Origin: Acidobacteriota bacterium
Lineage (GTDB): Bacteria; Acidobacteriota; Terriglobia; Terriglobales; Acidobacteriaceae
Assembly: GCA_021780095.1 (NCBI GenBank)
Contig: JAJXZK010000144.1
Coordinates: forward strand, 1-28,777
Length of the DNA: 28,777 bases
Direction: 5' to 3'
Shown here: positions 18,737-25,548 of the stretch, in pieces
Position numbering within the stretch: the stretch's first letter is position 1
How the letters are laid out: every line of letters begins with the position of its first letter
The notes under the pieces: model-generated
The model's input: the letters and a program-made list of their open reading frames with translations, nothing else
Told to the model about the DNA's origin: nothing
Database searches by the model: none
Made by a program: the position numbers and the translations under genes

Positions 18737-18753
18737 AACCGCCATGCTGGCGG
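18737..18753. promoter_or_regulatory. Second AACCGCC...GGCGG inverted repeat, candidate operator
   Basis: CCGCCA-TGC-TGGCGG (18739-18753) is preceded by AA, giving the same AACCGCC...GGCGG half-sites as the palindrome at 18712 with five extra central bases. Starts of the two sites are 25 bp apart. It may be a paired operator or a short GC-rich hairpin. Confidence 0.4.
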
Positions 18754-18856
18754 ACTTAATAATGTTCGTTTAGTATCTCGCGAAAGGGCCAGGAACGCAA
18801 GCCGTCGTTTTTTCTAAGGAAGGTTCGCAAAGTTGGCACCCTAAACCAAATCCAGG

Positions 18857-18885
18857 TGGCGATGGCCCAAGGAATGGCATATAGT
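18857..18885 (+). promoter_or_regulatory. Weak candidate promoter for the ROK regulator
   Basis: TATAGT at 18880-18885 resembles a -10 box and lies 31 bases before the regulator ATG. At 17-bp spacing the -35 position reads TGGCGA, matching only three of six consensus bases. It is weak evidence on its own. Confidence 0.25.
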
Positions 18886-18916
18886 AGCCGTCAGATTCCA
18901 TCTTTTTCGGAACGAA

Positions 18917-20131
18917 ATGAAGAAAAAACTTATCCCACTGGGCAGGCCCTCTGTTCTGCGGCACACGAATGCTCACAGCATTTTGAAGCTTCTACGCGAC
19001 TTCGGCTCGTGCTCTCGGGCGGATCTGGTCCGGGCTTCCGGATTGAGTGCTCCCACGGTGACAAACGTTGTAAAAGACCTGCTAAAGAAAGGCCTGGTCG
19101 AACCGCTGGGCGAGGGCGAGTCCAGCGGCGGACGTCCGCCGGACATGATCCGGTTTCATGCGGAGCGGGGGTGTTTGCTGGCCGTGCAGATTTCCTCGGG
19201 AAGTCTCTCATTTCTGTTGACCGATTTGAACGGAAATGAACTGGAAGCGCGTAAAGTCCCGCTGACGGATTGCATGACAACCCCGGCGGCCGTCTGTGGA
19301 TACATCGAGAATGAAGTGAAGTTGCTGCTGCGCACACACAAGAAGACGCGGGATCAACTGTTAGCCATTGTTGTAGGCGTACCGGCAATTACGAATTTAG
19401 ATGAAGGCACCGTGTTGGCGATCAGCACGCTGGAAGGCTGGCGAGCGGTGCCTCTTCGCGCGATGCTGAGCAAAGCAGTCCACTGCGCCGTGATGCTGGA
19501 GAACGATATCAATCTGGCAGCACAGGGAGAGCAGTTCTGCGGCGCAGCTCAATCTGAAAAGGATTTCGTGTTGATCGACATTGGGGAAAATGTCGGCGCC
19601 GGTGTTTTTCTGGACGGCAGAATCCATCATGGATCGCAGTGGTCGGCGGGAGAAATCGGATATCTACGCTTGCCGGGTACTTCGCGCAGACAGCCCACCA
19701 TTCATGAATTCGGCGAGTTGGAAAGAGTGTTGACGAGTCGAGGAATATTGAACAGTTGGAACGAAACCCGCGGGACGCGCACAAAAAGTGAGAAGCGCGC
19801 TGGCGATGAAGTGAATGCAACTGTAATCTTGGATCTGGCCCATGCCGGCGACGAACGCGCGAAAAAAATCGTTCGTGAACGAGCTGAAATTGTCGCGGAT
19901 ATCATTGTCGATTTGTCCTTGATTCTGAACCCGAGCCTGATCCTGCTAGGCGGAGAAGTCGGAGGACACCCGGTGTTGATTGAGTTTGTGCGGCAACAGC
20001 TGCAGGGAAGTGAATTCGCAGTGCCGAGAATCGGCTCCGGTAGCGCGGGCAACCGCGCTGTGCTGTGGGGTGCGATCGCAGTAGCTCTGGACGCCCTTCC
20101 TTCTGTGCTGCTGCCGGAACCGCCGATGTAA
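18917..20131 (+). CDS. ROK family transcriptional regulator (NagC/XylR-like)
   Basis: DNA-binding sugar-responsive regulator of 404 residues. An N-terminal winged helix-turn-helix (about 15-65; HSILKLLRDFGSCSRADLVRASGLSAPTVTNVV) is followed by the ROK-typical SGGRPP wing and a ROK sugar-binding domain. That domain keeps the sugar-binding ENDINLAAQGE and WSAGEIGY segments. It has lost the kinase phosphate motif: where the kinase has DIGGT this protein reads QISSGS, and GTGIGAG is IGENVGAG. It should therefore bind but not phosphorylate sugar. The zinc CxCGxxGC motif is missing, as in the ROK kinase at 14970, and the two share long near-identical blocks (VGVP, GEIGY, LPGT/VPGT), pointing to duplication within the locus. 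It is divergently transcribed from the operon it probably represses. Confidence 0.93.
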   Translation: MKKKLIPLGRPSVLRHTNAHSILKLLRDFGSCSRADLVRASGLSAPTVTNVVKDLLKKGLVEPLGEGESSGGRPPDMIRFHAERGCLLAVQISSGSLSFLLTDLNGNELEARKVPLTDCMTTPAAVCGYIENEVKLLLRTHKKTRDQLLAIVVGVPAITNLDEGTVLAISTLEGWRAVPLRAMLSKAVHCAVMLENDINLAAQGEQFCGAAQSEKDFVLIDIGENVGAGVFLDGRIHHGSQWSAGEIGYLRLPGTSRRQPTIHEFGELERVLTSRGILNSWNETRGTRTKSEKRAGDEVNATVILDLAHAGDERAKKIVRERAEIVADIIVDLSLILNPSLILLGGEVGGHPVLIEFVRQQLQGSEFAVPRIGSGSAGNRAVLWGAIAVALDALPSVLLPEPPM

Positions 20132-20377
20132 CCTTCGATTGGGTTGCGCGGACGGGTTGTCGCGGATCTGCGCCGCGCTTCTGGAAACGCGAATCGCCCG
20201 CGTCGTCTTGACACTGCAATTTGCGATGTGCTCCACTTGCAGCCATGCAGACTTTATTTTAGAAGGTTAGAAACTGCTCGTTGCCGGTCGGATTGAGCCC
20301 TCTAGTTTGTTGAGTCTGGAACGCCGACGGAGAACGCCCCGACGACATGCAATGCCCAGGGGAGAGAGATTCAAGGC

Positions 20378-21181
20378 ATGACGACGCGACGGAACTTCGT
20401 GAAGCTGGCCGCCGCGACAGGGCTGCTCGGCGTTGCCTCTCCACTGCTCCCGCTCACTCGGCTGAATATCGGGGTAGGGACGTTCAGCTATCACAATCTC
20501 TCGCTCGACGAAATGATCACCCAGCTGAATGCGCTGCGTATTCGGGAAATAGAGATGTCGCGCGGCGAGTTTATGCTGCTCAGCCACCCGAAGGCGGAGT
20601 TGTTTCGCGGCGCCCGAGTGAAACTGGACCGAGCCGGGATTCGCTGTGTCTCCTATTACGCCGCGACGATCAAAGATGCTGCTGATATCGAAAATGCGGT
20701 GCGATTCGCAAAATTGCTTGGGAGTACCAATATCACTGGCGACGGAACGGAATCGATTCTGAAGCAGCTCGACCAGCGATTGAGCCAGGAAGGCTTGACC
20801 TTCGGTCTGCACAATCATTTCTTTCCAAACACCACTTTCGCCTACCAGAGTCCTGAAGAGGTGCTACGGGCGATTTCAAGCCTTTCGAAAACGATGGGAG
20901 CGACTGCGGACACGGGGCAATTCGCCTCCTGCGGTTATGATCCGGTGGACGCCATCCACAAGCTTGCGCCTCGCCTGCGTATGGTGCATTTGAAGGATGT
21001 TAAGGCCAAGGGAGGGGACGTGAACACGCTGCTGGGCGACGGAATTGCGAGAATTTCTGCGGTCATGCAGGAGCTGCACCGGCAGAACTTCGCGGGTCTG
21101 GTCGCCGTGGAATACGAGAAAGAAGGCGCTGTGGATAGGGATATGGCGGAGGAGATTGCGTATGCGAGAAGGCTTGCGTGA
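20378..21181 (+). CDS. Tat-exported TIM-barrel sugar phosphate isomerase/epimerase-like protein
   Basis: A 267-residue protein of the AP-endonuclease-2 / xylose-isomerase-like TIM-barrel superfamily, to which hydroxypyruvate isomerase and tagatose/psicose epimerases belong. The N-terminus carries a twin-arginine signal (TTRRNFVKLAAATGLLG), predicting folded export with a metal cofactor. Candidate metal/active-site residues are E59 (REIEM), H145/H147 (LHNHF), D178 (ATADTGQ), H204 (VHLKD) and E245 (VAVEYE). The length is near the family norm. It lies 246 bp after the ROK regulator and 34 bp before the thioredoxin-fold gene on the same strand. The substrate is unknown; location outside the cytoplasm argues against a sugar phosphate and for a free sugar or sugar acid. 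Confidence 0.87.
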   Translation: MTTRRNFVKLAAATGLLGVASPLLPLTRLNIGVGTFSYHNLSLDEMITQLNALRIREIEMSRGEFMLLSHPKAELFRGARVKLDRAGIRCVSYYAATIKDAADIENAVRFAKLLGSTNITGDGTESILKQLDQRLSQEGLTFGLHNHFFPNTTFAYQSPEEVLRAISSLSKTMGATADTGQFASCGYDPVDAIHKLAPRLRMVHLKDVKAKGGDVNTLLGDGIARISAVMQELHRQNFAGLVAVEYEKEGAVDRDMAEEIAYARRLA

Positions 21182-21215
21182 CCGCAACAAAGTGACGACC
21201 GCTGGGAGACTTACA

Positions 21216-22352
21216 ATGCGAAAACTATTTCTGCTGGCGCTGGCCGGAACGATGTCGATGGCGATCTACGGTCAGCGGTGGCACCCGATTCTGTCTATCG
21301 GCTCTGCCGCGCCGAATTTTGAATTGCCGGGCGTGGATGGGAAGATTCACAAGCTGAGCGATTACGCCAATAGCAAGATTCTTGTGGTGGCGTTTACCTG
21401 CGACCATTGCCCGATCGCGCAGATGTATGAGCAACGGATCGAGCAGCTGTACGAAGAGTATGGAAGGCGCGGTGTGGCCGTGGTCGCGATCATGGGAAAC
21501 GATCCAAAGGCGACGTTGATTGGGGAGCTGGACTCCTCCGATAGTGGCGACACGCTGGAGGAGATGAAGACTCGAATGAAGTACAAGCATCTTCATTATC
21601 CATATCTTTACGATGGCGCGACTCAATCGGTGGCGGATGCATATGGACCGCAAGCCACGCCCCATGTTTTCGTCTTCGATCAGAGTCGCCATCTACGGTA
21701 CGAAGGGCGCTTCGATAACAGTTATCGCATCGAGAAAGTCAGCACACACGATGCGCAGAACGCAATTGATGCGCTGTTGGCGGGTAAGCCGGTGCCGGTG
21801 ACGCATACCGGCGTCTTTGGATGTTCAACGAAATGGAAAGAGAAGGAAGCGCTGCGCGAAGCAGATGAGGAAAAACTTGCGGCGCAGCCGGTTAGTGTGG
21901 AACTGATCGATGCCGCGGGGTTGAAGAAACTGCGTGCCAATGCCGGTGACAATTACACTCTGGTCAGCTTTTGGGCGACGTGGTGCGGTTCCTGCGTTGA
22001 AGAATTCTCCGATCTGCAGGATACATTTCGTATGTACGATGATCGCGGGTTTCAACTGGTGACTGTATCGGCAAATATGCCGGATGAAAGGGCGGGAGTG
22101 CTGCGATTTTTGCAGCGGAAACACGCAACCAGCCGCAACCTGTTATTTGCATCCGACAATACCGCTGCGCTGCAGGCGGCCTTCGATCCAAAGTGGCAAT
22201 CGGCGGTGCCGTATACGGTGCTGCTGGCACCGGGCGGAAAGGTTCTCTACAGCAGCGTCGGTTCGGTTGACATGCTGGAGTTGCGGCGAAAGATTCTTGC
22301 GGCGATGCCTTCGGATTATATTGGCTTCAACAAATACTGGATGGGGAACTGA
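21216..22352 (+). CDS. Secreted protein with two thioredoxin-fold domains (redoxin + TlpA-like)
   Basis: A 378-residue exported redox protein. A signal peptide (MRKLFLLALAGTMSMAIYGQ) is followed by a peroxiredoxin-like redoxin domain (about 25-190; APNFELPGVDGK, then C62-D-H-C65 in FTCDHCPIA). A linker leads to a C-terminal TlpA-like thioredoxin domain (about 225-370) with W256-C-G-S-C260 (SFWATWCGSC) and the cis-Pro region SAVPYTVLL. Both halves keep a CxxC pair, so disulfide reduction or relay outside the cytoplasm is likely. The start is the ATG at 21216 with GGGAG seven bases upstream; the frame is open much further upstream but overlaps the preceding gene. Acidobacterial and planctomycete exported enzymes often sit beside such proteins. 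Partner unknown. Confidence 0.9.
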   Translation: MRKLFLLALAGTMSMAIYGQRWHPILSIGSAAPNFELPGVDGKIHKLSDYANSKILVVAFTCDHCPIAQMYEQRIEQLYEEYGRRGVAVVAIMGNDPKATLIGELDSSDSGDTLEEMKTRMKYKHLHYPYLYDGATQSVADAYGPQATPHVFVFDQSRHLRYEGRFDNSYRIEKVSTHDAQNAIDALLAGKPVPVTHTGVFGCSTKWKEKEALREADEEKLAAQPVSVELIDAAGLKKLRANAGDNYTLVSFWATWCGSCVEEFSDLQDTFRMYDDRGFQLVTVSANMPDERAGVLRFLQRKHATSRNLLFASDNTAALQAAFDPKWQSAVPYTVLLAPGGKVLYSSVGSVDMLELRRKILAAMPSDYIGFNKYWMGN

Positions 22353-22377
22353 TCGGCAACGGGAGTGGTTGAAATCG

Positions 22378-23505
22378 ATGCACGTTTGTCTCAAGAGGCG
22401 CCAGGATTCTGAGTTTCGCGCAATGGCTGCCGTCGTCAGCACCGCAGTACTGGCGATCGGGATGAGCGGTTGTGCACAGAAGAAGTCTGCGGCCACGATT
22501 CCGCCTCCGGCTGCGACTGCGCCCACGCTGGCAGGGTCCGCGGGCCCTGTGTGCCCGCAGCCAGGTGGACAGGCGTTTCCGCCAAATCCGGCGCCGCGGC
22601 TGGTCGAGTACTTCTTTGTGGACAAGGGCAAGCACTACGCGGACTACTCGAAGCAGGTCAATTTCACCAAGATGACTCACCTGAATCTGGCCTTCGGGAT
22701 TCCACCTAATTGTGACGGCGTTTGTAGCGCGAGCAGCAATATGGAGTTTTCCATTCCGGGTCAAAGTGATGCTGACATCGCAGCGATTGTGACGGCTGCG
22801 CACGCAGCGGGTGTGAAGGTCATCCTGTCGGTTGGGGGTGGGGGCGGAGATCAGAAAATCATTCAGTTTTACAATGCGGGACTATCCAGCCAGTTAGTGA
22901 ATTCCCTGGACAAATTTGTCGCGGCTCACGGATTCGATGGCATCGATCTGGACATCGAAGACCCCAGCAACATGGGTGCGCCGTTCGGCACCTTTGTGAA
23001 TGCGTTGGTGGCGAAGTTTCATCCGGAGGGCAAGGTCGTCACCGCCGCAGTCGCGAAATATCTGCAGAGCTCCATGCCCGATGCGTCACTCCACCAATTC
23101 GACTTCATCAATGTGATGACGTATTCCTCGTATGAGCAGGCGCTGAGTTCGCTGCGGTACTATTCCATCGATGAAAAGATTGCTCGGGACAAGATAGTTC
23201 TTGGCGTACCGTTTTTTGGCTCGACAGCTGATGACTCAAAGGAAGAAAGCTACCAGGCGATTCTGGCTGCGTATCCGAATGCATGGAAGGTCGATCTGGC
23301 AGGCGGAGGACTGCTGGATGACGGGCAAGCCTTCCGCTATGTCGGTGAGGCAACGATGGCACGAGAAACATTGCTGGGAGAGCAATATGGCGGGGTGATG
23401 CTCTGGGCGATCCTGGGAGATGCGGCGGCGCCGCATTCGCTGTTGACCGTAATTCAGAACAACCTGAACGCGAGCCATACAGCCCAGGCGGCGGGGAATC
23501 CATAG
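22378..23505 (+). CDS. Glycoside hydrolase family 18 lipoprotein (chitinase-like)
   Basis: A 375-residue exported hydrolase. The N-terminus has two arginines, a hydrophobic stretch and a lipobox (GMSGC, Cys32), predicting a lipoprotein, then a Pro/Ala-rich tether (about 38-73). The GH18 barrel follows, with the beta-3 motif VILSVGGGGG (148-157) and the catalytic DxxDxDxE signature DGIDLDIE (187-194; acid E194), and the late strand INVMTYSSYE (245-253). In many chitinases this last motif is MxYD; here the Asp is Ser (MTYS). GH18 enzymes cleave beta-1,4-GlcNAc links in chitin or N-glycans by substrate-assisted catalysis. The start at 22378 is chosen for the positively charged n-region and a GGGAG upstream; 22423 is possible. 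It supports an amino-sugar role for the locus. Confidence 0.9.
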   Translation: MHVCLKRRQDSEFRAMAAVVSTAVLAIGMSGCAQKKSAATIPPPAATAPTLAGSAGPVCPQPGGQAFPPNPAPRLVEYFFVDKGKHYADYSKQVNFTKMTHLNLAFGIPPNCDGVCSASSNMEFSIPGQSDADIAAIVTAAHAAGVKVILSVGGGGGDQKIIQFYNAGLSSQLVNSLDKFVAAHGFDGIDLDIEDPSNMGAPFGTFVNALVAKFHPEGKVVTAAVAKYLQSSMPDASLHQFDFINVMTYSSYEQALSSLRYYSIDEKIARDKIVLGVPFFGSTADDSKEESYQAILAAYPNAWKVDLAGGGLLDDGQAFRYVGEATMARETLLGEQYGGVMLWAILGDAAAPHSLLTVIQNNLNASHTAQAAGNP

Positions 23506-23536
23506 CGATGATTTCGAGCGTCGCTGCCGCGAGGCG

Positions 23537-24298
23537 TTATTGCTTGCGGCCGCCGAGCCACAACAGGGCGTTTTCAAAGAAGCGATTCTGCACGGGGCTG
23601 GTGAGGATCTTGTTACCGTGGCCCATGTTGGTATAAATCATTTTGTATTTTGTGTTGGTCCACGTGACCGGTATGTCGCCGCCGACGAGCGTGTCTTTAA
23701 AGCCGAGCGGGTAGTTTGACGGCGCGAGCGTCATCAGCACCTTAATACCCGGAGTGTCGCGGGGGTCGGGCCTCCAGCTGTACCACTCGTTTGCGGGGGA
23801 TATAAAGCTACGCGGTAAGCCTTTCGCAATGGGACTGGTCGGATCGTCAATCGTGAGGGTGGCGGGCAACGGAGGCCAACTGTTGCCGGAAAAAACCGCT
23901 CCCAGAAAGTCAGCGAACCAGGGCCAGACGGCTCGATTATCCATCCAGCCTGCGATGTGAAAGCCCAACCATGCTCCGCCATGCTCCATGTAGTTTTGGA
24001 ATGCCACACGCTGCCCGGAGGTGGACGGCGCGTCGTCCAGCCATAGGACAACCTGATACTGCTTCAGGGTATCGGGATTCATGTCATTCCAATTCGATGT
24101 CGCTTTGAAGTCGAAGTGATCGCGGTTTGCCATCGCCTGAAAAAATGGAATCGCCTGCATGGCGAAATCGACGTGATCCTGTTCGACATGGGTGGAGTAG
24201 AAAGCAAGAACATGAAACGGGCGGCTCTGAGCGAAGGCCGAGACTCCCGAGCCGGCCAGAAGCGCGGGCAGGCAGAAGGTAAAGAGGCGCCGAATCAT
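23537..24298 (-). CDS. Secreted ThuA-like domain protein
   Basis: A 253-residue exported protein with a signal peptide (IRRLFTFCLPALLAG, cleavage near SAFAQ) and a ThuA/trehalose-utilisation-type glutamine-amidotransferase-like fold. Visible segments are HVLAFYSTHVEQDHVDFA, VVLWLDDAPSTSGQRVAFQNYME, HGGAWLGFHIAGW, HPP-like spacing before DDPTSPIAKGLP, and a C-terminal W-T-N-T...TNMGHG ending in FFENALLWLGG. ThuA-fold proteins lack the amidotransferase triad and are linked to carbohydrate metabolism, but their chemistry is largely undefined. The ATG at 24298 is chosen because the signal peptide begins there and AGGAAAGG precedes it; 17 further in-frame upstream residues look non-coding. It converges on the GH18 gene (31-bp gap) and diverges from the YVTN gene. 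Confidence 0.87.
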   Translation of the reverse strand: MIRRLFTFCLPALLAGSGVSAFAQSRPFHVLAFYSTHVEQDHVDFAMQAIPFFQAMANRDHFDFKATSNWNDMNPDTLKQYQVVLWLDDAPSTSGQRVAFQNYMEHGGAWLGFHIAGWMDNRAVWPWFADFLGAVFSGNSWPPLPATLTIDDPTSPIAKGLPRSFISPANEWYSWRPDPRDTPGIKVLMTLAPSNYPLGFKDTLVGGDIPVTWTNTKYKMIYTNMGHGNKILTSPVQNRFFENALLWLGGRKQ

Positions 24299-24397
24299 GA
24301 ATAGACCTTTCCTGGGTAGTAACAGACCGTGAGGGACGGTTCGACACAAGACTTTCTAATGATTGATAATCTAGTCCACAACGAGGTTTATCACAAC
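24299..24397. promoter_or_regulatory. Short divergent promoter region between ThuA-like and YVTN genes
   Basis: Ninety-nine bases separate two divergent start codons, so two outward promoters must lie here or within the 5' ends. The stretch around 24355-24375 (AATGATTGATAATCTAG) is AT-rich. No convincing -35/-10 pair could be fixed by eye. Confidence 0.4.
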
Positions 24398-25528
24398 ATG
24401 AGTCGTTTCGCGCGATGGTGTTCTCCATTAGCTGACAACGTTCCAGCCCAATGCACCTTGTGCATTGGCGTTGCGCTGGGCTCGATCTCCTTGCTGGCGA
24501 TGAGCCCCGGGGGTCATGCCGAAACGGATGCGGTGCAAGGCAGAATGATCACGCGAGCCGCTGTCGCTGTGAACCCGGTTACCCATAAAGTGTATGCGGT
24601 GGATGAGGGTGCCGGCGCCGTCTCCGTGATCGATGAGAAGACCGCTACCATTCGCAAGGTGACGGTGGGAGAGAAGCCTATCGCCATTGCCATTAATCCA
24701 AAGACAAATCGGATCTATGTTGCGAATACGGGCAGCGGATCGATCAGTGTGATCGATGGTAGCCGAGACGCAGTGATTGCGACGGTGAAGGGCGAGGCGC
24801 AACCCTACGTGCTGGCCGTTAACGATGTAACGAACAGGGTGTATGTGACGAACACCTACAGTGACATGGTGACGGTTATCAATGGTGCGACAAATACTGC
24901 GCATGCGCTGAAGGCTGGAAGCGCGGATGGAATCGCAATTGATCCGCGAAACAACATGATCTTTTTGATGACCTACGAGGACCCGAACGTTCGCGTTGTC
25001 GATGGCGTGAACGAAACTATTCGCAAGGTCACGGTGGGAACGCACTTGTGGGGAATACTGTTCGATCCCTCCACAACTACGCTGTACCTGGGGCATACAG
25101 GAACTGCCGATCTGGTCGCAATGAATGAGAAGACCCACGCCGTACATACCATTCCGGTGGGAGCGATCCCTTGCGCGGTTGCGGTTGATTCGGTTACGCA
25201 TCGGATATACGTCGTGAATTACGGAGATCACACGGTCAGCGTGATCGATGGCGCTAAGGGGAAGGTGATCGCCACACTTCCTGTGGGCGAGCATCCGCAG
25301 GCAGTTGCGGTCGACTCCGTGCATCATCGGATCTATGTCGCGAATGTGCATAGCGACAACGTGACCGTGATCGACGGTGCGACGGAGACGGTCATGGGCA
25401 GGTTGCACGCAGGCAGGAATCCATACGCGCTCGCGGTCGATCCGACTGCCAGCCATATTTATGCGGCGAACTATGGCGAGCCTTCCGTTACGGCGATCGA
25501 AGTGGCGCACGCATCGATCGCAAAATAA
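24398..25528 (+). CDS. Exported YVTN-family beta-propeller repeat protein
   Basis: A 376-residue protein made almost wholly of about eight repeats of roughly 41 residues, each following the pattern AVAVD..TH(R/K)IYV.N..S..V(S/T)VIDG......V.VG..P. The fourth and fifth repeats are the most divergent (FLMTYEDPNVRVVDG, LYLGHTGTADLVAMNE). This predicts a seven- or eight-bladed propeller. The N-terminus has arginines then a hydrophobic stretch (CIGVALGSISLLAMS) ending near GHAE, so it is exported. The ATG at 24398 is preferred, with GAGG eleven bases upstream; in-frame starts at 24329 (GTG) and 24359 are possible but lack a ribosome binding site. Such propellers act as binding scaffolds or, rarely, enzymes; role here unknown. 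It converges on the GH9 gene with a 20-bp gap. Confidence 0.9.
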   Translation: MSRFARWCSPLADNVPAQCTLCIGVALGSISLLAMSPGGHAETDAVQGRMITRAAVAVNPVTHKVYAVDEGAGAVSVIDEKTATIRKVTVGEKPIAIAINPKTNRIYVANTGSGSISVIDGSRDAVIATVKGEAQPYVLAVNDVTNRVYVTNTYSDMVTVINGATNTAHALKAGSADGIAIDPRNNMIFLMTYEDPNVRVVDGVNETIRKVTVGTHLWGILFDPSTTTLYLGHTGTADLVAMNEKTHAVHTIPVGAIPCAVAVDSVTHRIYVVNYGDHTVSVIDGAKGKVIATLPVGEHPQAVAVDSVHHRIYVANVHSDNVTVIDGATETVMGRLHAGRNPYALAVDPTASHIYAANYGEPSVTAIEVAHASIAK

Positions 25529-25548
25529 TCAGCGGGTTCGGCTGGAAT

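Larger units (their letters stand above)
18546..18916. promoter_or_regulatory. Divergent control region between the sugar operon and its ROK regulator
   Basis: A 371-bp stretch without a credible gene, between the minus-strand SIS-porter-kinase operon and the plus-strand ROK regulator. It contains a perfect 14-bp palindrome (18712-18725), a related GC-rich inverted repeat (18737-18753), and AT-rich segments on both sides (around 18655-18710 and 18755-18815) that could hold the outward promoters. This geometry is typical of an autoregulated divergent repressor. Confidence 0.65.

Noticed and set aside
18834..18849. TGGCAC resembling the -24 element of a sigma-54 promoter upstream of the ROK regulator
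   Set aside because: The required GC of the -12 element is absent at the correct spacing.
20208..20213. Perfect TTGACA -35 box upstream of the TIM-barrel gene
   Set aside because: No acceptable -10 hexamer occurs 16-18 bases downstream, so it is probably chance.
21045..21215. In-frame N-terminal extension of the double-thioredoxin protein
   Set aside because: It overlaps the TIM-barrel gene; the signal peptide and ribosome binding site start at 21216.
22084..22377. In-frame N-terminal extension of the GH18 protein
   Set aside because: It lies inside the thioredoxin-fold gene in another frame; the lipoprotein signal begins at 22378.
24659..25420. Repeating DNA within the YVTN gene that could look like a tandem repeat or CRISPR-like array
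   Set aside because: It is explained by the protein repeats: unit length is about 123 bases, copies are imperfect and spacers are not unique.
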